Part shown: piece by piece, positions 10,952 through 21,480 of the stretch
Position numbering within the stretch: position 1 is the first letter of the stretch
Layout of the letters: each line of letters starts with the position of its first letter
Source: Iris pallida
Lineage: Eukaryota; Streptophyta; Magnoliopsida; Asparagales; Iridaceae
Direction: 5' to 3'
Assembly: GCA_029216955.1 (NCBI GenBank)
Contig: JANAVB010010791.1
Span: forward strand, 4,517,831-4,581,830
DNA length: 64,000 nt
Made by a program: the position numbers and the translations under genes
The notes under the pieces: generated by a model
Database searches by the model: none
Seen by the model: only the letters and a program-made list of their open reading frames with translations
Told to the model about the DNA's origin: nothing

Positions 10952-10957
10952 AATAAA
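10952..10957 (+). terminator. Candidate poly(A) signal of the B antisense gene
   Basis: AATAAA about 100 bases behind the stop codon (10846..10848), after a T-rich stretch at 10857..10905. It matches the position of the signal in A. Confidence 0.5.
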
Positions 10958-11223
10958 TGAGCATGTTTCAACTCATCTTCTCTTTCTTGTACTCGTGGTA
11001 TTTGTGGAATTGACCCTGCTGGGGGATTATTTGTGGACCTGTCACCCTGGGCGTACCTTGGTTTTAGGTACGAGTAACAAGTTTTGGAGAGGAATACCTA
11101 GAACAACTTCGCGATAAAATAGCTGTAGAAGTTTTTGGTATTCGAGAGAATGCCAGGGAGCAACTGGGCTCCCAGACATGATAAGAAAGGAATAGGCGTG
11201 TACTGGAGACCCAGTACAGCATT

Positions 11224-11370
11224 GGTGGTCGACTTAGGCCATTTGTGGTCATCAGAGGACATTCGTGGTCAACAGAGGACATTTGTGGTCAATATAGGAC
11301 ATTTGTGGTCAACAGAGGACATTTGTGGTCAACAGAGGACATTTATGGTCAACAGAGGACATTTGTGGAC
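11224..11370. repeat. Array of about 20 to 22 bp units behind the B antisense gene
   Basis: About seven units of GGACATTTGTGGTCAACAGA, from 11224 to about 11370, nearly identical to each other. The unit shares the string TTTGTGGAC with the hairpin flanks of the larger repeats. A has no such expansion, so this array grew within the B line. Confidence 0.85.
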
Positions 11371-11371
11371 C

Positions 11372-11700
11372 TATTATCCTTGTCGTACTCCTGTTGTGGG
11401 TACAGATAATAGGTTGAAAGGGAACCGACATACTTACTCAGAGGTAATGAGGACATGGCAAGTATGGAGGTTTCTTCTACGGAGCCTTCCTACGTAGAGG
11501 TAATGAGGACATGGCAGGAGTGGGCTCAATGAAGAGGGGGTACATAAAATAACTCAGAGGTAATGAGGACATAGAAGTTTTATGTAGGGGGTGATTTGTT
11601 TTTGGCCGATGTGAAACGACTCAGAGGTAGCATCGACATGGTCGTTTTAGAAATTTGTGGACCCGTTACCCTTTTTGTGCACTAGGAGTACGGGTAGTGG
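11372..11700. repeat. Hairpin and CTCAGAGGTAATGAGGACA repeats between convergent genes in B
   Basis: CTCAGAGGTAATGAGGACAT recurs near 11438, 11494 (partial) and 11551, with a related piece near 11620. Inverted repeats flank it: CCTATTATCC with GATAATAGG (11368..11413) and CCCGTTACCC with GGGTAGTGG (11660..11700). This is the reverse complement of the array at 2150..2990 in A, but with fewer units. Confidence 0.75.
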
Positions 11701-11724
11701 ATCATGAAGGAGGATCTCTTATAG

Positions 11725-12145
11725 GAAGAAAGTTCAGAGGTATGATCATACATGACTTACTATCTGAAAGAGTGACCGGGATGTGAGTTCAGAGGCACCA
11801 GCGGGTACATGACTCGATATTGTGAAAGTGTGAGTTCAGTGGCACCAGCGGGCACATGACTCGATAATCTGGGATGTTGTGGATGTGAGTTCAGTGGCAC
11901 GAGAGGGTACATGACTCGAGAATCTAGATAATGGTGAGTGTAAGTTCAGCTGTACCAGCGAGCACGTGACTCAAATGATTGGAAAATGTGGGAATGAGTT
12001 CAGAGGTACCAGCGGGCACGTGACTCGAATGATTGTAAAATGTGGGAATGAGTTCAGAGGTACCAACGGGTACATGACTCTATGTATGGAACCAGAATGT
12101 AAGTTCAGTGGTACGGGGAGGTACATAACTCGACACTCTGAGATG
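11725..12145. repeat. Tandem array of about 55 bp units behind B pol
   Basis: Eight units with GAGTTCAGTGGCACCAGCGG, then a CATGACTCGA-like end, starting near 11730, 11783, 11829, 11885, 11940, 11994, 12050 and 12100. It is the reverse counterpart of 1735..2030 in A. It directly follows the integrase stop codon in the sense of B. Confidence 0.85.
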
Positions 12146-12161
12146 TCTTGAGGATTTTGTT

Positions 12162-13178
12162 TCAGACATAATACTTCTTCAGGAACTTGCCGTTGATGGG
12201 CAACATGAGCAAGTCTCCATTTTGCTTTGCGAGGCGGTAGGCGCCGTTGGAGAATACAGCTTCGATGATGAACGGGCCTTCCCATTTTGGTTGGAATTTG
12301 CCGGCGGTTTTATGCGTCATAACCATCGGCCTCCGAACCGCCAGAACGAGATCGCCTACTTGGAATGTTCTGACCTTGACCCTCTTGTTGAAAGCTCCGG
12401 AGATTCGGGCTTGATACAGCTCAATTTGTTGCTGAGCTAACAGGCACTTCTCGTCTAGGGCCTCCAATTCCTGTAGTCGGTGATGGTGGTTTTCGTCTGT
12501 CGTCAACTGATGTATGAGGGCGACGCGGAGTGAGGGGATCTGAGTCTCTAATGGGAGGACTGCTTCACTCCTGTACACCAGGAAAAATGGTGTATTCCCG
12601 GTGGCTGTTCGAACTGTGGTGCGATACGCCCATAAGCATTCGCCGAGCTTCTCGTTCCAGTCGCGCTTGTTGGATGACACGAATTTCTTGAGTAGCTTGA
12701 TTATGGTTTTTTTGAATACTTCTGCTAACCCGTTGGCTGCTGGATTGTAGGGTGTCGAAGCAATATTCTGAATTCGGTACTTGTCGCAGAACCGATAAAA
12801 TACGTGGCTTACGAATTGTGGCCCATTGTCATGAATGATCTTTCGGGGCAGTCCAAAGCGGTAGATGACATGATGCTTAAGGAAGCTGATCACGTTTGAA
12901 GTTTTCACCTCTGCCAATGGGATGGCTTCCGCCCATTTGGAGAAGTAATTGGAGATTGCAAGTATAAATCGGTGTCCTCTGGACGAAGGTGGGGTAATTG
13001 GGCCGACGATGTCCATACCCCATGCTTCGAATGGCCAGAAGGCCACAGTCGGATGTAGAAATTCAGATGGCTGGTGGATGAAGTCGGCGTGGATTTAGCA
13101 GACTTTGTATTTTTGTGCATAATCTATTGCGTCTGCAACCATCGTGGGCCAGTAATAGCCCAATCGTCGAAGGCGGTC
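12162..13178 (-). pseudogene. pol: Element B integrase
   Basis: The core is well preserved: FEAWGMDIVGPI (first Asp), IHDNGPQF (second Asp) and PYNPAANGLAEVFKK (third acidic residue). The C-terminal part has a GPF/I-type module (KWEGPFIIEAVF..GAYRLA) and ends KKFLKKYYV-like at 12162. The open part runs 13046..12162. Upstream, two stops (near 13097 and 13184) interrupt the zinc-finger part; element A has CAA at both, so both are CAA-to-TAA. No chromodomain follows. Without those stops the enzyme would look complete. Confidence 0.9.
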
Positions 13179-14550
13179 TTACAGTTTTGGGCCAGGTTGA
13201 TGGGCTCCGCATACACCATCATGGGCCTCACGTACGACTTCCTTGGCTTCTGTATTTGATAGACATCGAAGCAGTAAACCATCATAGGATCGACGATACA
13301 GCATTTTTGTCTCCGTATCGTAGAAAAATCTGAGAGAACGTCTTCTGATAGAAATAGCTTCCTTCGAATTCTCTGGCAGGATGTCGTATACTACGAAGTC
13401 GATGAACGGCTGTCTCCAGTCTGGTGCTTCATCGACTAAAAGGGCGGGGTAGCTTTCAATGCATTGAACGTTATCATTAGGACAGACCAGTTCACGGCCT
13501 ATTATGTCGACCTGATGACGAGCATAATTTGGCACAGCTAGGAAAGCGGCCAAACCAGCTAGGGCATCAGCCTCAATGTTCTGGAGTCTGGGAACATGTT
13601 CTATGAAGAATCCTCCCAGAGACGAGATGATGTCGATTGCTATTCGATGATACGGGATCATGTCTTCGTGGTGGACCTCGTACGACCCCCGAATCTGATT
13701 GACGATTAACTGTGAGTCGCCGTATACTTCAAGATAATCTACCCCCAGCTCCTTTGCGAGTCGGAGGCAGATGACCAAGGCATTGTACTCGGCCATATTA
13801 TTTGTGCAGGGCTCTGTGAGTGAGTAGGCCCGATTGATCACCAAGCCGGAGGGAGAAATCAGCACCACTCCAACTCCAGCGACGATATTGCCTTTGGGTC
13901 CGGTTCTTGAAGCGCCGTCGAAGAACATTCGCCAGATGGCATCATGGGAGACTGCATTTGAACTGGTGACCTCATCCGGTATTTCTTCATATATCCTAGT
14001 CATCTCTGAACCTGGGTGTGCTGCTAGAAAGTCTGCCAGAGCCTGGCCTTTAACAGCCTTTTGCGGGACGAAGATCATGTGGTATGGTGATAGTAATACG
14101 CCCAGGTAGCAAGACGAGAGCTGAGTGCTCCAGGTTTGGTCATGAGGACCCTGAGGGGGTTGATCCGCAATATCACGTGGATGGTTTGTCCCGTGACGTA
14201 GTGTCACGTCTTCTGGATTGCGAACACGAGAGCAAGGCATTCCTTTTCTACGACCGTGTATCGGTATTCTGGCCTAATCATCTTTCGACTGAGGTAGTAT
14301 ATAGCTTGTTCGTGGCCCACATCATTATTCTGTGCCAACAGGGCACCAAGAGAATGATCTATCGCTCGTACATAGAGTAGGAATGGCTTCCCAACAACAG
14401 GAGCTACCAGTACTGGAGGATTTGACAAATATTCTTTGATACTGTCGAAAGCGCACTGGCATTCCTCATTCCATACGAAGGAGACTCCCTTCTTCATGAG
14501 GTGGGTGAATGGTTGACATCGTCCGGAGAGATTAGAGATGAATCTCCTGA
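13179..14550 (-). pseudogene. pol: Element B RNase H plus archaeal-type RNase H
   Basis: Two RNase H domains follow the RT. The first (14497..about 14150) has FLLYVRAIDHSLGALLAQ, SRKMIRPEYRYTVVEKECLA. After a frame change near 14210 the second runs 14240..13179 with RMFFDGASRTGPKG, EYNALVICLRLAKELGV, YGDSQLIVNQI and ADALAGLAA. Dual RNase H is the hallmark of the Tat lineage. The block ends with the integrase zinc-finger start (REAHDGVCGAHQPGPKL). A stop (TGA, likely from CGA) stands between this block and RT near 14576. Confidence 0.9.
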
Positions 14551-14575
14551 TGTAAGCTAGCCTACCTTGGAGGCC

Positions 14576-15517
14576 TCAGAGTTCGCGGAGATTTCTTGGG
14601 GGACCTATCTCCATGATTGCCTTTGTTTTCTCGCGGGCGATGTGAATGCCCTGAGAAGTGATGAAGAAACCCAAGAATTTCCCGCTAGAGACACCCAAGA
14701 ATGATTTCGTGGGGTTCATCTTTAAGTTGTGTGCTCGTATTAGGTCGAACACTGTCCTGAGATCTTGCAGATGATCTTCCTTCGAACGACTTTTGACGGT
14801 GATGTCGTCGACGTAGCATTCCACCGTCTTGCGCAAGTGGTCTCTAAAGATGACGCTTATAGCTCTCTGGTAAGGAGCGCCAGCATTCCTTAAACCGAAA
14901 GGCATAACGGTGTAGCAATATGTACCAATTGGTGTTCGGAATGATGTATGCTTCTCGTCGTCAAGGAACATCTTGATCTGGTTGTATCCTGAGAAGCCAT
15001 CCATGAAGGACATACGTTCGAAGCCGCAGGTGTTGTCGATCATAATATCTGTGATAGGGAGAGGGAATTCATCTTTAGGACATACCTCATTCAGATTTCG
15101 GAAGTCGATGCATATTCGGATCTTCCCGTTCTTTTAGAGAACTGGTACGATGTTGGCTACCCAGTCTGGATGCTGCTCTTCGCGAATGAAGTAGCTGGCT
15201 ATCAATTTGTTGACCTCGGCTTCGATAGCATTCATGACATTGGAACGAAATCGTCTTTGCTGTTGCTTGACAGGTTTTGCATCCGGACGAATATTGAGTT
15301 TGTGGAGTGCGATCTCGGGGTCCAATCCTGGCATATCTTCATAGCTCCAGGCGAACACATCGATATACTCTTTGACGAGTTGGAGCAGCGACTCTCGCTC
15401 TTCATCTGTAAGACTCTGGATGGTGAAGATCGGTTTCGGGGAGGCTTCATCACCAAGATTAACTTGTATGACCTCATCCTCAGTGGGAGGTTCTCTTTGC
15501 TCGAAACGCTTTTCCTA
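14576..15517 (-). pseudogene. pol: Element B reverse transcriptase
   Basis: Ty3-type RT. The N-terminal part (15358..15134) has DMPGLDPEIALHKLNI and NKLIASYFIREEQHPDW, then a stop at 15134. The catalytic part (15043..14576) has FMDGFSGYNQI, VMPFGLRNAGAPYQR and the active site CYVDDITVKS. The upstream piece to 15517 (LTDEERESLLQLVKEYIDVF-like) is typical of the RT lead-in of Tat elements. The stop at 15134 replaces an expected Lys or Arg codon before NGKIRICIDFR. Confidence 0.9.
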
Positions 15518-16579
15518 CTATTCATCTAGCTGCTGGGCCCATGGCTCTAGCTCGAGAATTTCTGGAATGTCTTCATCTTCTTCATAAGCGTCGGTGAATG
15601 CCATGTTGACTGACAAGACTTGTCTGAATACGTCTCCGATGTTGGTATCCGAATCAGAAGTTGGTGACCCGGTCGAATGTGAATGCCAGTCGCATTCTTC
15701 ATCTGAACTTTCAGGGGTTGTCGTGGGTGTTACATACCCTAATCCACATCGAGTCTTGCTATAGTAGTCCCGTGGTTTGCCAGCCGGGACCGACGGCTTC
15801 AAAGGTAATCGTCGTCCAGTATCGTAATTCAAGCCCGGTGTCGTTTCGAGGTCATACCCCTGTTTCTGCATGAGATATTTAGATTGGCGGCTATAAAGAT
15901 ACAAAGGCAGTCTCCCGGCATCTGATCCAAGGTCGACTTCTTCTATGGTGAAGGGATGCGGATTGTCCTTCCGACCGAAGATGATTGGATGGTCCCCTCC
16001 CTCGATTATTCGGTAAGCGTCTTCTGCTGGAGTAAGCTAGATTGTGGTGTAGACATTTGTAACCTGTGGGTGTAGGTAAGTGTCTATACCGTGTTCCATA
16101 GCGTACATTGTACAAAGCTTATTAAGCTCGAGGTAGTTCAAAGATAGCCCTTTATTGATGAAGTACGGTATCTTTTCTAGGGGAATTACATCATCTGTGG
16201 AGGGAACATCAGTGTGGGCAGCCACATACTTGGCTAGCTCCGGCTCCTCTTTGGCTACCCCCTGTGTGAATGGAGACTGAGAGGACGACCTGGGGAGCTT
16301 GATCGTCAGCGGTTCAGTTGATGGAGTTGAGCGTGGAGTTGTTGGAAAACTAGTGACCCCCAGTTTGGTACTTGATGTGGGGCGAGGAGTGGCTGGTTCG
16401 CTAGAAGTGTCAGACCTTGCATCGGGATGACGACCCTTCTTGGGAAGGCGTATCGTCAGTAGTTTGTCGGAGGGATTGAGCTTCTCCGTTTGGGGCTGGC
16501 CGACTCTCGGCAGTCTGATTGTTAGTGGCCCCGTTGTGGATCTTGGCACTTGGCCAGACCTTGGCAGCCGGATTATCAT
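15518..16579 (-). pseudogene. pol: Element B region between protease and RT, with LTIRLP repeats
   Basis: Two open pieces (16579..16037 and 15904..15518, different frames) join protease to RT. The first contains a peptide repeat PLTIRLPR.G: IIRLPRSGQ, LTIRLPRVGQ, LTIRLPKKGR, LTIKLPRSS; a further LTIHL copy lies at the end of the protease ORF. The second contains GYDLETTPGLNYDTGRR and RDYYSKTRCGLGYVTP, which I recognise as typical of Tat/Ogre-type polyproteins ahead of RT, then an acidic tail. Function of the repeat is unknown; it may be a flexible spacer. Confidence 0.75.
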
Positions 16580-17739
16580 CTGCTCTTCTTGTGCCGAGAG
16601 GCTGATTTGTCTTTACGCAGAGTGGCGGTAAGGGGTGCAGACCTGCCCGGTTTGCGAGCTTGGAGGTGGATCGTCAGAGGCTCTTCTGATCCTGTAGCTG
16701 TCTCGGTACTAGCATGTACATCTCCTACACCAAGATGTTTCTTCGATATTTCGTACATGCAGGAGTCTGAGTAGTAAGATTCGACCCCTTTGAAGGGATT
16801 GATATCAACAAATTCTGTCCTCACGAAGCCGTGCTTGTCGACATATTTGAAGCACTGGTGCAGCGTGGAAGGCACGATCATATAATCGTGTATCCATGGG
16901 CGCCCCAAGAGGATGTTGTAAGAAGTGTCTGTATCGATAACGTAGCAGGTGACTTCTGATTGGAGGTCGCCAATTTGACACTTCAGACGAATCTTCCCAA
17001 TAGGGTAGCTCCTGCCCGAATTGAAACCGCTGATGGCGGTGTTTGTAGGCGTCAGGCGATGCATTAGGATGCGGAGATGATGCAGCAGACCCTTCGGGAT
17101 AATACTTATGGAAGAGCCAGGATCAATGTGCATCCGATCCACCTTTACGTCGCCGATGTATCCAGTATAGTATAGTGGGCGATCGTGCAGATTAGTTTTG
17201 ATGAGAATATCCGGCGGAGTGAAGATGATGTTGGGCATTGCTCCTGTGCAGGCACTGTCTTGAAGATCTGCAGGCGGGTTTTCTCCCGTGAGGTTAACTT
17301 GAGCCAGGTATGCGTCGGCGTTTTGGAGTGCATCGCTCAAAGCCGCACGAACATCCTTGGAGAGTCTCAGGAGCTCGTATAATGACAACTTGGCCGGTGT
17401 GTTGGCCAATTGTGCCAAGATGTCGAAGTTGTAGGGCCTCTCCAACCCCTGGGCTACCTCTTTTCGGAGGGATTTGTCGAAGCAAGTCTCCCTCGGCCTA
17501 GGCTTGTCGGTCGTCGAAGGCTGAGCCGGTCCCGGAGCGTCGGTTGTAGCGGGCTGGTGATCTTCAGCCGGGTTGTCAGCTACAGGGTGGGATTGTGCCC
17601 CAGACCGCGTGACGACGGCTGTAGCTTCTTCGATGTCTGCCGAGATTGTGCGACAGGATCTGATTTTTTTATTCTTTTTTTTGCAGATAGAAGACGATAT
17701 GGCCGAGTCACTTTCGATACCAAGTCTGGATGGATCCAC
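16576..17739 (-). pseudogene. pro: Element B aspartic protease
   Basis: Open for 387 codons. The active site region reads VDRMHIDPGSSISIIP (Asp-Pro-Gly instead of the common Asp-Ser/Thr-Gly), with the C-terminal signature YNILLGRPWIHDY about 90 residues later. Retroviral-type proteases cut the Gag-Pol precursor. The ORF overlaps the end of the gag frame (17708..17739) in another frame, so gag and protease are now in different frames; whether that reflects programmed frameshifting or a mutation is not decided. Type is given as pseudogene because the polyprotein is broken on both sides. Confidence 0.82.
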
Positions 17740-19266
17740 ATGACCTCCCCTCGTGATGTGGTGAGGGCACCAAACCAGCAGCCTGATCTCGGGGAGGTGG
17801 AAGATTAGTAATCTCCATTGTCGCCAGAGGGATGGGGACCACCCCGTCTTGAGTTTCCGTCGGAGGGAAGCTGCCGAATTGTACCGATACCATATTGGCT
17901 GCCACCGTTACCTCTTTGAAATCGATGGCCAAAGCGTTCGAATCGATGAGGTTTTCGATGTACCGTTTCAGCTGGTAGCAGTCGTGTGTAGCATGATGGA
18001 CGTAGCGATGATAATGGCAGTATTTTGGGTTCTCTATCTCTGCCGGCCGCGGTTCCCGTCTTGGTAGAGGAAGCTGAATTCTGTCCCCTTGTATGAGCAT
18101 GTCCAAGATGGGCTTGACGTAACCGTCTTCGAAGGAGTAAGTGATTTGCGGCCATTGTTTGTCTGCCGGCTTTGGCTCAGGTTTCTGTGCCGTGTCGGTC
18201 ACCATAGCCTGCTTCCCCCTGCTGTCCCGATTGTTGGAGGGGCTACCCCCATTATCGTTGTTGGGACGCTAGCCCTTGTTCTTTCCGTCCGAGATGTGCA
18301 ATCCCAGTTGGCGAGCCTTCTTCAATCGTTCTTCGACGCTTGTGGCGCTGATGATGAACGTCTTCCAGTCCTTGGATTGACTTTCGCCCATCCAGAGACT
18401 GATTGTTGGAAGGAGTCTCTTTTGGCAAATTTCAATCAAGGAGGAATCTGGATTTCCACAGGGCAGCTTCATGGCGGTTTGGCGGAACCGCTCGATGTAG
18501 TTCCTTGTCATCTCTTTCTCCCCTTGGACGACGTCCATGAGGGTGGACATGGTGATGTCCTGCCCTACTTCGTAGAATCTTTCCAAGAACATGCGCTTGA
18601 AGCCGGCGAAGGAGTGGATGCAGTTGTCCGGCAGGTTGCGATACCAGTCGAAGGCGACTCCTTCCAATGCCCCGATAAATAATCGTGTGAGAATGGCATC
18701 GTCATGGGGCAGATGGTCGGTGGTGACCTCGAAGTAAGTGATGTACCAACTTGCCGAGGTCTTGCCATCATAAGGATTGATATTAAACGGCTTATATCAT
18801 GGTGGGAATGGAACATCCCTCCATGTAGCAGGGTACGGTTGCCGTATTCTGAGGTCTTGAGAGTTTTCTCGAGCGTGGAACATGGCTCGGAGCTCCTGGA
18901 CCTCTTTTCTCGCTTCGCATGCTTCGTCCACGGCAGTGGCGGCTGTTGTTTCCGGAGGATTGTTGCCCGGGTTTGGTGCCGCCGAATTCGAGTCCGCATT
19001 GACCGCGGGACCCGCGCGTGTTTGGCCAGGTGTCCCTCCTTGCAGAGTTGGAAGGGCCACTTTAATCTCGTCTACAGACTTGACCAAAGCAAGCAATATG
19101 GCTTCGAGACTGTCGATGCGCTGGCGATCACTGGAACCCCCTTGGTTGCTGTCTGTCATGAATACCGTCTTCATATGAGGAGAGATAGACGGAGCGGTGG
19201 AGGAAGTGCCCTCTGAATCGTATCCCTGTAGCGAGAAATCATCGGGGTATGTAGGTATATTCCCTT
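17708..19266 (-). pseudogene. gag: Element B gag (capsid and nucleocapsid part)
   Basis: In one frame: 19174..18797 (start of this segment, with RIDSLEAILLALVKSVDEIK), stop, 18667..18269 (capsid-like GVAFDWYRNLPDNCIHSF, FKRMFLERFYEVGQD, YIERFRQTAMKLP), stop, then 18205..17708 with a zinc-knuckle-like CHYHRYVHHATHDC. The stop at 18797 is TGA where the frame of related gags has Trp. Upstream it joins the N-terminal extension at 30151..31837 across nested element D, in frame. The knuckle is C-X2-H-X4-H-X4-C rather than CCHC. Confidence 0.85.
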
Positions 19267-19271
19267 CTGAT
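19267..19271. repeat. Left target-site duplication of element D (CTGAT)
   Basis: CTGAT precedes the LTR start TGTAAAGCC at 19272, and CTGAT follows the other LTR end at 30151..30155. Perfect 5-base match. Confidence 0.95.
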
Positions 19272-19890
19272 TGTAAAGCCCTAAATTTCTACTGATTTTT
19301 ATTTTATTTTATTTTGGTACTAATTTAAAATTTGTTATTGTACGTTGCGTAGTCGTATTTTACGTCGCGCACAAAATTTTATTTTTGTAATTGCTCGACG
19401 AGTGCGAATATGTGTCGAGGTACATATGTTTGAAACATATTTTATTATAAATTTTATAATATTTTATTTTTGTATAAAAAGGTTATTTTATTCATCGTTT
19501 ACAAATAAATGGTGATTTGGAAATTTTGGTTTAATATTTTGCGAAATGTAAAAATTTGTTTATTAATAAATCTTGATATTTACAAAAGCTAGTTTATGAT
19601 TTAAATATTTAATGTATTTGTAGTGATTTTCGAAATTAATTATTTCCATAAATATTTAACTATGAAAATAATATTTGAGATCTTGTTTACTTAATATTTG
19701 ATTAAATATGGTAAATTAAATTGCAAAAGATTTTATTGGCTTTATTAAAAAATATTTTAAATTAAGTATGGAATTAATTTGGATTTGAATTTGATTTGAA
19801 TTGGCTTTAAATCTATTTAATCACATGATGAATATCTAATTAGGATTTAAATAAATCCTAATATTTATCTAACTGTGTATTCCCACCTCC

Positions 19891-19899
19891 TATAAAAGG
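19891..19899 (+). promoter_or_regulatory. TATA box in the D 5' LTR
   Basis: TATAAAAGG in CACCTCCTATAAAAGGAGAG, itself a partial palindrome. The 3' LTR has the identical site at 26960..26968. The transcript would start near 19925 and carry the GC-rich block as leader. Confidence 0.75.
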
Positions 19900-20029
19900 A
19901 GAGGTACTCCTCTAGCAAATTCCACAATTTCCACTCCATTGTGTATCGTGTCCGTGTCCAGATCATATCCACTATATTCTTCTAGTACACATACATGGTT
20001 CTTCTCGTGTCCGACAACCCCGGGCATCT

Positions 20030-21220
20030 ACACTCTCCCGTGTCACGCAGGACACAACCCGACACGCCAAGACCTAATCCTAATTTCCGTATCGCCACCG
20101 TTCAGACTCTACTGCCAAGCCACGAACTCCACCGCCAACCACCGTGGCCAACACCCCCGACGCCATCACCACAGCATCCCCGCCACCCGTCTCCGTCACC
20201 ATTATCATCCTGATCACCGTCACCACCATCCACCATTACCATCACCTTCATCATCACCCCTCCTTCCTGACTACCAGCCCAGCCATCTGCCGCCAACCCT
20301 CTTCCTATCGACACAACACCAACACAGAAATCACTACCACCAAAACCTCCACTTCGGTATCACAGCAACCACACCACCCCGCCACGGCCGGCACCGCCCC
20401 TAAAATCCGAGACAACAACACCAGAAGAAAGTAGGAAAGGAAGGAAAACCTTACCTTGCCTCGCCGCGCCGTTGGGCCGAACCGCCAGCGCCGGATCCGC
20501 TCTCCTAGCCAGCGCCTACGTTTGCGCACTCCGTCGACGAGTCAGCGCCACCACGAACGCGTGTAGCCGCCGCTCCACCGCGCGGCTCCCTCTCCGCCGA
20601 ACTCCGAGCGGCCCACCGAGTTACCGCCGCTCCAGGGGGCAACACACCCACGCACCGGTCAAGCGTCGCCCCATCTACCGCGTGGATCGATGAGATGAGC
20701 AACCGCTCAGACTTCCACGCCGGCGCCCAGGGCCGTCGGCGTCTATTCTCCGCCTCCATGCGCAGATGTCCCGCCGTGTCTGCGCAGATCTGGAACTCGC
20801 CACCCCCTCTCTCCGCCGTGTCCGCCACCGCAGGGGTTTCCGACCGGAACCGCCGCCCTCACGCGCACCAGCCCTCCCCAACACGGCGGAACAGCCGCTG
20901 CATCCGGTTCGTCGGCCTCCGACGTGAGCGTCGGAATGCTGGCGCACCAAAGCCCGGCCGAGCGCCCCACCCCGGCACCGACGCCGCCTCCATCGAACCC
21001 CTGCGCCGACGCCGCTCCTCTTCCCGATGCCGGCACTCCCCTCCGTAGGCGCTGACAGCCGCGGCGCCACCGCCGAGACCGCCGCGGCATCCTCCACCGA
21101 CGGTGCCGGAACTCATCCGCCTCCCGCTCCATCTTCCACCGCCGACCGTCCGCTTCTCCCGTTCGCCTCCTTCACGAGCGCCGACCGCCGGCCGGAGCTG
21201 CCAGGTGAAAACCCTCTCGA
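20030..21220 (+). other. GC-rich, CpG-rich leader block in the D 5' LTR
   Basis: About 1.2 kb of sharply higher GC inside AT-rich LTR sequence, starting with CCACC/CATCACC low-complexity runs and followed by dense CG dinucleotides. Open frames occur on both strands here (for example 20695..21048 + and 20675..21097 -), but the corresponding frames in the other LTR (27100..28290) differ in length and composition rules explain them, so I treat the block as non-coding leader. Confidence 0.7.
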
Positions 21221-21445
21221 TACTCTCTCTCCCCCCTTTTCTTATTCCCCTTCCTTTAAAATAAAAATAAGGGAACAGCTCAGTATTAGTAATACATTAT
21301 TTTTTATATAATAATAATTATTATTGTTATAAGTATTATATTATTACTGTTAAAGTATAAGTTATTAATATTTATATTATTATTATTATTATTTATCGTC
21401 ATTAAATTTATTATTATTATGATTATTGTAGGCATTATTATTGTT

Positions 21446-21447
21446 AC

Positions 21448-21479
<32 letters not shown>
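21446..21479. repeat. ATT microsatellite in the D 5' LTR
   Basis: About 11 units of ATT. The same locus in the 3' LTR (28519..28579) has about 20 units, which accounts for most of the 34-base length difference between the LTRs. Confidence 0.9.

Positions 21480-21480
<1 letters not shown>

Noticed and set aside
17664..17694. Strong-looking splice acceptor (T-rich run then TTTTTTGCAG) on the plus strand opposite B protease
   Set aside because: No plus-strand reading frame or matching donor makes sense there; the minus strand is coding, and the antisense gene already ends at 10848.
17708..17739. Gag/protease overlap in two frames as programmed frameshift site in B
   Set aside because: No heptamer slippery sequence is evident and the surrounding frames carry other lesions, so a chance indel is at least as likely.
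19939..21311. Open frames in the GC-rich part of the D LTRs (both strands; also 27008..28334)
   Set aside because: They lie in an LTR, overlap on both strands, differ in length between the two LTRs and consist of low-complexity Pro/Arg/Gly translation; no domain is recognisable.
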